From assembly GCF_003289945.1 (NCBI RefSeq), contig NZ_QMBP01000001.1:310001-374000 (forward strand): a stretch of 64,000 bases of DNA, in the 5' to 3' direction. This document shows, one piece after another, positions 17,400 to 25,849 of the stretch. The position numbers and the translations under genes are program-made. Numbering within the stretch: the stretch's first letter is position 1; each line of letters starts with the position of its first letter. This DNA comes from Mesorhizobium hawassense. GTDB taxonomy: Bacteria > Pseudomonadota > Alphaproteobacteria > Rhizobiales > Rhizobiaceae. Below the pieces are notes generated by a model. It made no database searches and was not told the DNA's origin. It was given only the letters and a program-made list of their open reading frames with translations.

Positions 17400-17839
17400 T
17401 GTCCATCGATCTCAACACGCTGAAGACACCCGGCCCGACGATCACGGCTCTCACCAAGCCTTTCTGGGATGCCGCCGCCGAGGGCCGGCTGACGATTCAG
17501 CGCTGCAAGGACTGCTCCACGGCCGTTTTCTATCCGCGCCCGATCTGTCCGTATTGCTGGAGTAAGCGCCTCGCCTGGCATGACGCTTCCGGCAAGGGTC
17601 GGCTCAAATCCTTTTCCGAGGTGCACAAACCCGGCAATCCCGGCTGGCTGCCGGCCGCTCCCTATGTCGTCGGCCTTGTCGAACTGGCCGAAGGCCCGAC
17701 GATGCTGAGCTTCATCCTGCCCGGCACACGGTCGCTACAAGTCGGGGCCATGCTGCGGCTTGCGCCGACGGCCATCGGTGGCCGCGTCCTGCCGGCCTTC
17801 AAGCAAGTTGAATTTGGACCAGAGGAGAAGCCGAAATGA
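17399..17839 (+). CDS. DUF35 OB-fold protein with zinc ribbon
   Basis: A 146-residue protein with a rubredoxin-like zinc ribbon (Cys36, Cys39, Cys50, Cys53: RCKDCS and ICPYCW) followed by an OB-fold domain. DUF35 proteins form complexes with thiolase-fold proteins and often bind acyl-CoA. Its start codon shares one base with the stop of the Ltp2-like gene, so the two are almost certainly made in equal amounts. Its end overlaps the MaoC gene by four bases. It probably supplies the acyl-CoA binding face of the Ltp2-like enzyme, as established for Ltp2-DUF35 pairs. Confidence 0.88.
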   Translation: MSIDLNTLKTPGPTITALTKPFWDAAAEGRLTIQRCKDCSTAVFYPRPICPYCWSKRLAWHDASGKGRLKSFSEVHKPGNPGWLPAAPYVVGLVELAEGPTMLSFILPGTRSLQVGAMLRLAPTAIGGRVLPAFKQVEFGPEEKPK

Positions 17840-18288
17840 GCGCGGAGACGAAAGACGGTTGGGCGGGTGTGATCAAAGGCCGCCCGCGGGTCGGCGCTTT
17901 CGCCGAACGCACGCGCCGCACGCGTATCAGCGACATCGAGGCCTTCACCGACATCACCGGCGACCGCAATCCGCTGCATTACGACCGCGCGCTGGCCGAG
18001 AAGTCGGTGTTCGGCAAGCTGATCGTCCAGGGCGGCGTCACGTCCGGCATCCTCAACGCGCTGGTCGCCGAGGATCTGCCGGGACCTGGAACCGTGTTTC
18101 TCGAAGTGGCCTGGAAGTTCGTCAAGGCGGTCGGCGTTGATGAGGAGATCACCGGTCGCGTGGAGGTCAAGGAAGTGCGCCCCGACAAGCCGATCTGCAA
18201 GATCGAGACCAGCGTGCGCAACGGTCAGGGCGAACTTTGCCTCACCGGCACGGCGACGGTTTTCACCGTGCCGCTGCAAGCCGCATGA
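17836..18288 (+). CDS. MaoC-like (R)-specific enoyl-CoA hydratase
   Basis: A 150-residue single hot-dog protein with the hydratase 2 signature D-I-T-G-D-x-N-P-x-H (Asp39, Asp43, His48). This is the catalytic Asp/His pair that adds water to 2-enoyl-CoA. It overlaps both its neighbours by ATGA. With the DUF35 and Ltp2-like genes directly upstream it makes a hydratase-aldolase unit, in which the 3-hydroxyacyl-CoA formed here could be the substrate of the next step. MaoC proteins can also hydrate other acyl-CoA esters, so the chain is unknown. Confidence 0.88.
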   Translation: MSAETKDGWAGVIKGRPRVGAFAERTRRTRISDIEAFTDITGDRNPLHYDRALAEKSVFGKLIVQGGVTSGILNALVAEDLPGPGTVFLEVAWKFVKAVGVDEEITGRVEVKEVRPDKPICKIETSVRNGQGELCLTGTATVFTVPLQAA

Positions 18289-19529
18289 GCACGGTCGGCG
18301 ACAGCCGGCTCGGCATGGCGGCCGACGCCGAACGCTGGCGCGTGCTGTCGCTGCTTTGCCTGGCCGTCGTTTTGTCGCTGACCACCTGGTTCTCGGCGAC
18401 CGCTATTTTGCCGGAACTGAAGCAGGAACTGGCGCTCGGCGCGGGCGCCGAGGCCTGGCTGACCAATGGCGTTCAGGTCGGTTTCGTCATCGGCGCGCTG
18501 GCCGCCAGCCTGGTCAATCTTCCCGATCTTGTACGGCTGAGCCGGCTGATGGCGGCCGCTGCCCTTGTCGCCGCTTTGGCCAACGCGACGCTGCTGCTTC
18601 ATCCGGGGCCGGGCGCCGTGATAGCCGCGCGCATTGTCACCGGCGCCGCGCTCGCCGGCATCTATCCGCCGGCGCTGAAGCTGGTCGCGACATGGTTCAC
18701 CCGCGACAGGGGGCTGGCGCTCGGCGCCGTCATCGGCGCGCTGACCATCGGCTCGGCGCTGCCGCATCTCTTCCGCGCCGTGCTCACCACGCTCGACTGG
18801 CGTCCCGTGGTTGCCGCCGCCAGCGTGGCGACGGCGGTCGGCGCTCTGCTGTTCCTGCTGTTTGCCAGGGAGGGACCCTATCCCTTCGGCAAGGCGGTGT
18901 TCGAGCCCTCGCGCATCGGCCAGGTGTTTCGCGAGAAGCCGCTGCTGCTCGCCAATCTCGGCTATCTCGGTCACATGTGGGAGCTCTACGCCATGTGGTC
19001 GTGGCTGCTTGCCTATACGCGCGCCGCCTTCGAGGCGCAGGCGATCGGAACCGCCGCCACGGCCTCGCTCTCGACCTTCTTTGTTGTCGCGTCCGGTATT
19101 CTTGGGTGCCTGCTCGGCGGCTATCTGTCGGACCGCATCGGCCGCACGGCCACCACCGCCGGCATGATGATCGTCTCGGGAAGCTGCGCGCTGCTGATGG
19201 GCTTTCTCTTCACCGGTCCGATCTGGCTGTTCATGCTGGTCGCCATCGTCTGGGGCATTTCGGTGATCGGCGATTCGGCGCAGTTTTCCGCCGCCGTCAC
19301 CGAGCTTGCCGACCGCCGCTTCGTCGGCACCGCGCTGTCGGTGCAACTTGGGTTGGGTTTCGCGCTGACCGTGCTCGCCATCTGGCTGACGCCGCGCTTC
19401 GCCGATTTCATCGGCGGCTGGCGCTGGGCCTTCCTGCTGCTGGTTCCCGGACCGCTTCTGGGGGCGGCCGCCATGCTATGGTTGCGAAACTTGCCGGAGA
19501 GCGAGAAAATGGCTGGCGGGCTCCGTTAG
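18285..19529 (+). CDS. MFS transporter
   Basis: A 414-residue protein with about twelve membrane helices and the loop motif GGYLSDRIGRT between helices, a variant of the MFS GxxxDRxGRR signature. The ATG at 18285 overlaps the MaoC stop. MFS carriers move small solutes by proton symport or antiport. Being the last gene of the acetoacetyl-CoA synthetase operon, it is the likely importer of the acid handled by this operon, or an exporter of a side product. No substrate can be read from sequence. Confidence 0.87.
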   Translation: MSTVGDSRLGMAADAERWRVLSLLCLAVVLSLTTWFSATAILPELKQELALGAGAEAWLTNGVQVGFVIGALAASLVNLPDLVRLSRLMAAAALVAALANATLLLHPGPGAVIAARIVTGAALAGIYPPALKLVATWFTRDRGLALGAVIGALTIGSALPHLFRAVLTTLDWRPVVAAASVATAVGALLFLLFAREGPYPFGKAVFEPSRIGQVFREKPLLLANLGYLGHMWELYAMWSWLLAYTRAAFEAQAIGTAATASLSTFFVVASGILGCLLGGYLSDRIGRTATTAGMMIVSGSCALLMGFLFTGPIWLFMLVAIVWGISVIGDSAQFSAAVTELADRRFVGTALSVQLGLGFALTVLAIWLTPRFADFIGGWRWAFLLLVPGPLLGAAAMLWLRNLPESEKMAGGLR

Positions 19530-19598
19530 GGGCCGCTGCTGCGCCTTGAGTCGCGGCAAACATTCATACCGGGCGGTTTGCCCGCAGCCTGAAGACCG

Positions 19599-20456
19599 AT
19601 GATGGAACAAGCAACCAGAATGCGCGGGCGTCCTCGTTACGACCAGGAAGATGCCGAGGCGGCAGAGGCTTTCCGCTCGATAGGCTCGAAGGTCCAGCTC
19701 AACCGCGACGAGGCGGCGCCGCTCTGGGTGCAGTTGCGCAATCAGGTCGAGGAGGCGATCAACACCGGCCTGCTGGCCGCCAATTCGCGCATTCCCTCCG
19801 AGCAGGCGCTTTGCGATTTCTTCGGCGTCTCGCGCCCCGTCGTGCGCGCCGCGATCGGCTCGCTGTCCAACGAAGGCCGCATCATCAAGATGCCGCGCAA
19901 GGGCATGTTCGTCGCGGCACCGCGCGAGCATGTCGACTTCATGACCGCCAATCTCGGCGTGTTCGACGATTTGACCGCCAAGGGCCACAAGGTCTCGACG
20001 CGCACGCTGGAGATCTATCGCTGCCCGCCGAGCGACAAGGAGTCCAAGGTCTTCGGCATTCCCGCCAATGGCAGCGTGGTCCGCATCAGCCGCGTCTACA
20101 TGACCGACGGTGCGCCAATCACCATGACGCGCATCAGCCTGCCGGGGCACCGGGTTCCGGGGCTGGAAAACATCCTGTCGGAGAACCAGTCGGTCTTCGG
20201 CACCATCCGCGCCGTCTTCGGCCTGACGGTAAAGCGCGCCGACCGTTGGCTGCGGGCCGCACTGCCGACCAAGGAAGAGGCCGAGCAGATGGGGGTGGCC
20301 GCCAACACGCCGCTGATCGAGATCGAGTCCATCGCCTATGATTCCGACGGTGCGGCGCTCGAATATTACGAGGCCTTCTACAACTCCTCCGTCGCCCGCA
20401 TCCACATGGCGGTCGAGCAGCCGTCGGCGACGGTGAACGGCGTCGATCGCACCTGA
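19599..20456 (+). CDS. GntR family regulator, HutC/UTRA type
   Basis: A 285-residue regulator. An N-terminal extension of about 40 residues precedes a winged helix (RIPSEQALCDFFGVSRPVVRAAIGSL, then a KMPRKGMFV wing). A UTRA effector domain follows, ending in the typical LEYYEAFYN segment. UTRA proteins bind small effectors such as sugars or acids and release DNA. It sits between the acetoacetyl-CoA synthetase operon and the ABC-importer operon. Identical palindromes lie in front of both, so it is the obvious candidate to bind TGGTTATAACCA. It has its own 69-base upstream gap with no copy of that palindrome. Confidence 0.9.
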   Translation: MMEQATRMRGRPRYDQEDAEAAEAFRSIGSKVQLNRDEAAPLWVQLRNQVEEAINTGLLAANSRIPSEQALCDFFGVSRPVVRAAIGSLSNEGRIIKMPRKGMFVAAPREHVDFMTANLGVFDDLTAKGHKVSTRTLEIYRCPPSDKESKVFGIPANGSVVRISRVYMTDGAPITMTRISLPGHRVPGLENILSENQSVFGTIRAVFGLTVKRADRWLRAALPTKEEAEQMGVAANTPLIEIESIAYDSDGAALEYYEAFYNSSVARIHMAVEQPSATVNGVDRT

Positions 20457-20484
20457 TTTCTTAGTCACCAAAAAGATTCCAGTT

Positions 20485-20506
20485 TCTGGTTATAACCAGA
20501 TTGACG
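20485..20506 (+). promoter_or_regulatory. TGGTTATAACCA operator and -35 box before the SDR/ABC operon
   Basis: Positions 20485-20500 form a perfect 16-bp palindrome, TCTGGTTATAACCAGA, containing the same 12 bases as the site at 14226. It touches a TTGACG hexamer (20501-20506); a TGTAAC hexamer follows at 20522. The downstream operon begins at 20657. The palindrome is only about 30 bases after the GntR gene. Confidence 0.75.
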
Positions 20507-20656
20507 GACCCGGGAAGCTTCTGTAACGTCCCTGTCATGGGGTCGGGAGGAGCCTGACCCGGAGGCATTATCAGGACCTGTCGGCTTGCGGCGCTGCTTC
20601 GGCGGCGAGGGCGAAGCTTTGCCCGCGCCCAAGCTCTGTCCTGATGGAGGACGTGC

Positions 20657-21433
20657 ATGGATTACCGGTCGCAATTCGATCTGGCAGGCGAGGTTGCCGT
20701 CGTCACCGGCGGCGCCAGCGGGATCGGCTTGGAGGCCGCCAAGGCGCTCGGCATTTGCGGCGCGGGTATCGTCCTGCTGGATATGAACGCCGGTGGCCTG
20801 AAGGCTGCCGCCGAAGCGCTCAAGGCTGCCGGCGTCGCAAGCGTCGATAGCCGTTTGCTCGACGTCACCGATCCGCAAGCCGTCGAAGCGATGGCCGCCC
20901 GGATCGTCGCCGATTTCGGCCAGGTCGATATCCTGGTCAACAGCGCCGGCATCGCGCGCCTCAACACAGCGCTCGACACCTCCGACGAGGAATGGCGCCT
21001 GGTGATGGATGTCAACGTCAACGGCGTCTACTGGGCATCGCGGGCCTTCGGCCGCTCGATGGTCGCCCACAGGAAGGGCTCGATCGTCAATCTCGGCTCG
21101 ATGTCGGGGCTGATCATCAACCGTCCGCAGACGGCGCCGTCCTACATGGTGAGCAAGGGCGCCGTGCACATGATGACCAAGGCGCTTGCGGTCGAGTGGG
21201 CAAGGTCCGGCGTGCGCGTCAACGCGCTGGCGCCGGGCTACGTCGGCACCGAGATGACGCTGAAGATGCGCGAGCGTCCCGAACTCTTCAACACCTGGAT
21301 CGACATGACGCCGATGGGCCGGCTGGGCACGCCGCAGGAGATCGCCTCGGCGATCCTGTTCCTGGCGTCGCCGGCGTCGAGCTACGTCACCGGCGCGATC
21401 CTGTCGATCGATGGCGGCTACACGGCCTGGTAA
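20657..21433 (+). CDS. Short-chain dehydrogenase, polyol dehydrogenase-like
   Basis: A 258-residue classical SDR: cofactor motif TGGASGIG (17-24), NSAG, catalytic Ser near 148, Tyr163 and Lys167 (YMVSK), and the terminal SIDGGYTAW. An Asp at the end of strand 2 (LLDMN) favours NAD. The sequence style is that of sugar-alcohol dehydrogenases. It is the first gene after the operator and precedes a class II aldolase and an importer of the ribose type. Oxidation of an imported polyol to a ketose is inferred; the identity of the polyol is not visible. Confidence 0.85.
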   Translation: MDYRSQFDLAGEVAVVTGGASGIGLEAAKALGICGAGIVLLDMNAGGLKAAAEALKAAGVASVDSRLLDVTDPQAVEAMAARIVADFGQVDILVNSAGIARLNTALDTSDEEWRLVMDVNVNGVYWASRAFGRSMVAHRKGSIVNLGSMSGLIINRPQTAPSYMVSKGAVHMMTKALAVEWARSGVRVNALAPGYVGTEMTLKMRERPELFNTWIDMTPMGRLGTPQEIASAILFLASPASSYVTGAILSIDGGYTAW

Positions 21434-21460
21434 TGGGCTGGACAAGGATTGGAATATCGC

Positions 21461-22120
21461 ATGACCCTTTCGGACCTAGAGGCGCGCCAGGCCATCATCG
21501 ATGCCTGTATCCAGATGAACGCGCTGGGCATCAACCAGGGCACATCCGGCAACATCAGCCGGCGCCACGGCGACGGCATGCTGATCTCGCCGACCAGCAC
21601 GCCCTACGACACGCTGACGCCCGAGGACATCGTCTTCATGGGGTGGGACGGCGGGGTCGACGGACGCCTGCCGCCGTCGAGCGAATGGCGCTTTCATCTC
21701 GACATCATGAAGGCGCGGCCGGAGGTCAACGCCGTCGTCCACGCGCATCCGACCTACTGCACGACGATTGCGATCATGGGCAGGAAAATACCGGCGATCC
21801 ATTACATGGTCGCCGTCGCCGGCGGCAGCGACATACGCTGCGCGCCCTACGCCACTTTCGGCACGGCGGAGCTTTCGGCGCATGCGGTGGAGGCGCTGCG
21901 CGACCGCAAGGCCTGTCTCCTTGCCCAGCACGGCATGATCGCCGTCGGGTCGAGCCTCGCCCAGGCGATGTGGCTTGCCGTCGAGGTCGAGACGCTGGCG
22001 CGCCAATATCACGGCGCCCTGCAGATCGGCGAGCCGCCGGTTCTGTCCGACGCGGAAATCGAGAACGTCATCAAGCGCATGGCGAGCTACGGCCTGCGCG
22101 ACGACGACGCGGCGGCCTGA
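21461..22120 (+). CDS. Class II aldolase/adducin family protein, fuculose-phosphate aldolase-like
   Basis: A 219-residue protein with the class II aldolase layout: GTSGNISRR phosphate-binding loop, SPTSTPYD, the zinc pair HAHP, the SSEWRFH acid region and the third His in LAQHGMI. Family members such as L-fuculose-1-phosphate aldolase split ketose 1-phosphates into dihydroxyacetone phosphate and an aldehyde, but others are epimerases or decarboxylases. A PfkB kinase is encoded further down the same operon, which would supply the phosphate ester. ATG 21461 was chosen over a TTG four codons upstream. Confidence 0.85.
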   Translation: MTLSDLEARQAIIDACIQMNALGINQGTSGNISRRHGDGMLISPTSTPYDTLTPEDIVFMGWDGGVDGRLPPSSEWRFHLDIMKARPEVNAVVHAHPTYCTTIAIMGRKIPAIHYMVAVAGGSDIRCAPYATFGTAELSAHAVEALRDRKACLLAQHGMIAVGSSLAQAMWLAVEVETLARQYHGALQIGEPPVLSDAEIENVIKRMASYGLRDDDAAA

Positions 22121-22226
22121 GTGGAGGGCTCGGCCCGAAGCGACCACGCCAGGGACTGAGCGGAGGTCGAGAGTCTCGCATATCCTCCGGGAAGGCCCGG
22201 AGCGATCAACAAGGGAGGAAATGAAA

Positions 22227-23228
22227 ATGACCAATTCAATGAAAGGCCTCGTCAAGGCGCTTGCTCTGGGGTTGGCGGCGGCTTGCAGCCTGGCAGCCAT
22301 CTCCGGCGCCAGTGCCGAGGATCTGTCGCTCAAGGGTAAGCGCATTGGCGTCTCGGCAATAGGCACTGACCATTATTGGGACCTGATGGCGTTCCGCGGC
22401 ATCCAGGACCGCGTCAAGGAACTCGGCGGTGAAGTCATCGCGCTCGATGCCGGCCGCAAGGACCAGCAGCAGATCGCGCAATTGCAGACGCTGATCGCGC
22501 AGAAGCCGGACGCGATCATCGAGCAGCTCGGCAACCTCGAAGTGCTGAACCCGTGGCTGCAGAAGATCCGCGACGCCGGCATTCCGCTGTTCACGGTCGA
22601 CACCGCGACGCCGCATGCCATCAACAACACCACCTCCAACAACTACAATATCGGCGCCGAGATCGCATTGCAGATGGTCGCCGACATGGGCGGCAAGGGC
22701 AACGTGCTGGTGTTCAACGGTTTCTACAGCGTGCCGGTCTGCAAGATCCGCTACGACCAGCTGAAATATGTGCTGACCTCGTTCCCGGACGTGAAGATCG
22801 TCGAGCCGGAGCTGCGCGACGTCATCCCGAACACAGTGCAGAGTGCTTATTCCAACGTCACCGACATGCTGACCAAGTCGCCCGAGAAGGGTTCGATCGG
22901 CGCGGTCTGGGCTTGCTGGGACGTGCCGCAGATCGGCGCCACGCAGGCAGTCGAGGCCGCCGGCCGCAACGAGGTCAAGACCTACGGCATCGACGGCAGC
23001 CCGGAAGTCATCAAGATGGTGATGGATGCGAAGTCCTCGGCCGGCGCGGTCGCGGCGCAGCAGCCTTACGAGATCGGCAAGACCTCGGTCGACAACGCCG
23101 CAAAGTACCTGGCCGGCCAGAAGGTGCCGCCCTTCACCTTCGTTCCGTCGGTGCTGATCAACAAGGTAAACGCAGCCGAAAAAGGAAAACCGTTCCTCGA
23201 AGCCGCCGAAAAGGCTGGCGTAAAGTAG
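22227..23228 (+). CDS. Periplasmic sugar-binding protein, ribose/AI-2 type ABC importer
   Basis: About 333 residues with a signal peptide (positive start, a leucine-alanine helix, cleavage near GASA-ED) and a periplasmic-binding-protein type I domain (DHYWDLMAFRGIQD, IDGSPEVIKMVM). A GGGAGG ribosome site precedes two ATGs; the second, at 22227, has the better spacing of eight bases. The protein delivers its ligand to the permeases encoded at 24818-26829. It is followed by a stable hairpin, which commonly raises the amount of binding protein over the downstream subunits. Confidence 0.9.
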   Translation: MTNSMKGLVKALALGLAAACSLAAISGASAEDLSLKGKRIGVSAIGTDHYWDLMAFRGIQDRVKELGGEVIALDAGRKDQQQIAQLQTLIAQKPDAIIEQLGNLEVLNPWLQKIRDAGIPLFTVDTATPHAINNTTSNNYNIGAEIALQMVADMGGKGNVLVFNGFYSVPVCKIRYDQLKYVLTSFPDVKIVEPELRDVIPNTVQSAYSNVTDMLTKSPEKGSIGAVWACWDVPQIGATQAVEAAGRNEVKTYGIDGSPEVIKMVMDAKSSAGAVAAQQPYEIGKTSVDNAAKYLAGQKVPPFTFVPSVLINKVNAAEKGKPFLEAAEKAGVK

Positions 23229-23246
23229 GACGGTATCAACAAGGTC

Positions 23247-23274
23247 CGCAGCCGTGCCGGAAGGCGCGGCTGCG
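23247..23274 (+). other. Intercistronic hairpin after the binding-protein gene
   Basis: CGCAGCCG (23247-23254) pairs exactly with CGGCTGCG (23267-23274) across a 12-base loop, in the 66-base gap between the binding protein and the ATPase. There is no T run after it, so partial attenuation or 3'-end protection of the binding-protein transcript is more likely than full termination. Confidence 0.6.
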
Positions 23275-23294
23275 CCAAATCGGGATTGACGGCC

Positions 23295-24821
23295 ATGCAG
23301 ACAGCAAAGCGTGACATTGCTGTGTCGATGACGGGCATATCGAAGCGGTTCGGTCCGGTACGCGCTTTGGAAGACGCGAACCTCGAGATCGCGCGCGGCT
23401 CGATCCTCGGACTCGTCGGCCAGAACGGCGCGGGCAAGTCGACCATCATCAAGGTGCTGGCCGGCATCATCAAGCCGGACAGCGGCAGCATCGTCATCAA
23501 TGGTGAGACCGTAGCCTCCCTGACGCCGGCATCGGTGGAAAAGCTCGGCGTGCACTTCATCCACCAGGACAGGCTGCTGGTGCCGACCGCGACCGTCGGC
23601 GAGGCCGTGTTCCTCGGCCACGAGATCGGGCTTGGCCCGTTCGTCAGCCGCCGCGCCATGGAGCGGAAGGCCGCCGAGCTGTTGAAGCGCTTCTTCGGCA
23701 TGGAATTGCCGGCGGGAACGCTGGTGAAAGACCTGACCACGGCGCAGCAGAAGGTGGTGCAGATCACCCGAGCGCTGGCGCAGAAGGCATCGGTGCTGGT
23801 GCTGGACGAACCGACCGCGGCACTGGTCAAGCGCGAGGTCGACAGCCTGTTCGAGGTGCTGCGCCGGCTGCGCGACGACGGCATCGCCGTGGTCTTCATC
23901 TCGCATTACATGCAGGAGATCGAAAAGCTCTGCGACCGCGTCACCGTGATGCGCAACGGCACCGATGTCGGCACGGTCGATCCGCGCCAGACGCCGATCG
24001 ACGGGATCATCGCGATGATGATCGCCCGCGATGTCGGCGAGATGTTTCCGAAGCGCGCGGTCACCCTCGGCGCACCGGTGCTGGAAGTCGGCAATCTGCG
24101 GCTCGGCGGCAGCTTCGAGAACATCGGCTTCAACGTGCGCGCCGGCGAGATCGTCGGCCTCACCGGCCTGCTCGGCTCGGGCGCCAAGGAAATTGTCCAG
24201 TGCCTGTTCGGCCTCAAGACCGCTGAGGGCGGTCAGGTCAAGGTCGAGGGCAGACAGTTGTCTCTGTCGACGCCGGTCAAGGCGGTGCGCGACGGCATCG
24301 CCATGCTGCCGGAAGATCGTCGCGCGCATGGCGTGGCGCTCGGCCTGTCGGTGCGCGAGAACATCTCCTTGGCCAGCCTGCGCCGCTATTCGCGGACCGG
24401 CATGGTCAGCCGGAGCAGCGAGAACCAGGCGGTCGATGGCCTGATCAAGGAACTGTCGATCAAGACGCCGCATCGCGATGCGCTGGTGCGCGAACTCTCC
24501 GGCGGTAACCAGCAGAAGGTGGCTATCGCCAAGTGGCTGAGCTGCCAGTCGCGCGTCTACGTGCTGGACGAGCCGACCGTTGCCGTCGATGTCGGCGCCA
24601 AGGTCGAGATCTACAATCTCCTCAATCGCCTGGCGGGAGAGGGCGCGGCGATCCTGCTTCTGTCTTCCGACCTGCTCGAGCTGGTCGGCGTCTGCGACCG
24701 CGTGCTGGTCGTCTATCGTGGCAGGCTTGCCGGCAGCTTCTCCGGTCCGTCGATGAACAGCGACGCGCTGCTGGCGGCTTCGTCCGGCGCCCGCTCGAAC
24801 GCCGATGGAGTGGCCGCATGA
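23295..24821 (+). CDS. Sugar ABC importer ATPase, two-domain RbsA/MglA type
   Basis: A 508-residue fusion of two ABC cassettes. The first has Walker A GQNGAGKST, a modified signature LTTAQQKVVQI and Walker B VLVLDEPT. The second has a degenerate Walker A region (GLLGSGAKEI), the signature LSGGNQQKVAIAKWL and VYVLDEPTVAVD. This asymmetric arrangement is normal for ribose- and galactose-type importers, where one site is non-catalytic. It energises the permease pair that follows, with a four-base overlap to the first permease. Confidence 0.93.
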   Translation: MQTAKRDIAVSMTGISKRFGPVRALEDANLEIARGSILGLVGQNGAGKSTIIKVLAGIIKPDSGSIVINGETVASLTPASVEKLGVHFIHQDRLLVPTATVGEAVFLGHEIGLGPFVSRRAMERKAAELLKRFFGMELPAGTLVKDLTTAQQKVVQITRALAQKASVLVLDEPTAALVKREVDSLFEVLRRLRDDGIAVVFISHYMQEIEKLCDRVTVMRNGTDVGTVDPRQTPIDGIIAMMIARDVGEMFPKRAVTLGAPVLEVGNLRLGGSFENIGFNVRAGEIVGLTGLLGSGAKEIVQCLFGLKTAEGGQVKVEGRQLSLSTPVKAVRDGIAMLPEDRRAHGVALGLSVRENISLASLRRYSRTGMVSRSSENQAVDGLIKELSIKTPHRDALVRELSGGNQQKVAIAKWLSCQSRVYVLDEPTVAVDVGAKVEIYNLLNRLAGEGAAILLLSSDLLELVGVCDRVLVVYRGRLAGSFSGPSMNSDALLAASSGARSNADGVAA

Positions 24822-25849
24822 GCGCGACCGTTCTCCACGGCGAGGTCGGCGTTTCCGACGAGAAACAGGCCGCCGCCAAGAGCGCCGGCCGCCGCTTTGG
24901 CGCGCTGGTCGTGCGGCTTGGCGCGATCGCCGCCTTCGCCGCGATCATGGCCTATTTCGTCGTCTTCGCGCCGGGCTTCACCTCGACCTTCAACCTGATC
25001 AACGTCGTCGAGCAGTCGGCGATCCTGGGCGTGCTTGCCTATGGCATGACGGCCGTCATCATCGGCGGCGGCTCCGACGTCACCGAAGGCGGCATCGATC
25101 TGTCGATCGCCGCCAATATGGGGCTGTGCGCCGCGGTCTACGCCACGCTCCTGTCGATGGGCTATGGTGACTTCCTCTCGGTGCTGGCGGCCATCGCCGT
25201 CGGCATGGCGGTCGGCGCGCTGAACGCGATTGCGGTGGTCGGCCTCGGCATCCTGCCGCTATTGGCTACGCTTGCCGTGCTCAACGTCGCGGCCGGCATG
25301 GAACTCACGCTCACCCAGAACACGGTCGTCGGCGCATCCTCGCCGCTGCTCGGCCTGCTGGTGTCGGGCAGCTTTCTCGGCATCTCCGCGCTTGCCTGGG
25401 CACTGATCGTCTTCTCCGCGATCATGATCGCTGTCATTCACGGCACGGCATTCGGGCTGCGGCTCTACGCGGTCGGCGGGCATCCGGAAGCGGCGCGCGC
25501 GGCCGGGCTCAGCGTTCCCTTCTACGTGTCCTTCACCTATGTGCTCAGCGGCTTCTGCGCCGCGGTGGCGAGCATCCTCACCGTCTCGCGCCTGTCGGCC
25601 AGCACACCCGGCTCCGGCGAACTGCTTCTGTCGGTTCTGGCGGCGGCGCTGCTCGGCACGGTCTTTTCGCGCCGCTTCGTGCCGACCATGGGCGGCACGC
25701 TGCTCAGCGTGCTGTTCATCGGTCTCTTGGCCAATGGCTTCCAGCTGCTCAACGTCTCCAGCTACTGGGTCAACGGTGTGCAGGGCGCGCTGATCCTGCT
25801 GGTGGTGGCCATCACGTCCTTTGCCCGCGGTTCGGAGGGTTCGCGATGA
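24818..25849 (+). CDS. Sugar ABC importer permease 1 (RbsC family)
   Basis: A 343-residue protein with an extended N-terminal cytoplasmic tail of about 25 residues and eight to ten membrane helices. It has the family motif GGIDLSIAAN after helix 3 and the AVGGHPEAARAAGLS cytoplasmic loop that contacts the ATPase. The ATG overlaps the ATPase stop by four bases. It pairs with the second permease; the two are different, so the channel is probably a heterodimer. Confidence 0.92.
   Translation: MSATVLHGEVGVSDEKQAAAKSAGRRFGALVVRLGAIAAFAAIMAYFVVFAPGFTSTFNLINVVEQSAILGVLAYGMTAVIIGGGSDVTEGGIDLSIAANMGLCAAVYATLLSMGYGDFLSVLAAIAVGMAVGALNAIAVVGLGILPLLATLAVLNVAAGMELTLTQNTVVGASSPLLGLLVSGSFLGISALAWALIVFSAIMIAVIHGTAFGLRLYAVGGHPEAARAAGLSVPFYVSFTYVLSGFCAAVASILTVSRLSASTPGSGELLLSVLAAALLGTVFSRRFVPTMGGTLLSVLFIGLLANGFQLLNVSSYWVNGVQGALILLVVAITSFARGSEGSR

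Noticed and set aside
23700..23830. Altered ABC signature LTTAQQK in the first cassette of the sugar ATPase as an anomaly
   Set aside because: Ribose/galactose-type double ATPases normally have asymmetric cassettes with modified motifs, so this is ordinary.
22236..24473. A 745-codon open frame on the minus strand
   Set aside because: It lies exactly opposite the binding-protein and ATPase genes, has the low-complexity His/Arg/Asp composition of antisense frames in GC-rich DNA, and shows no domain.
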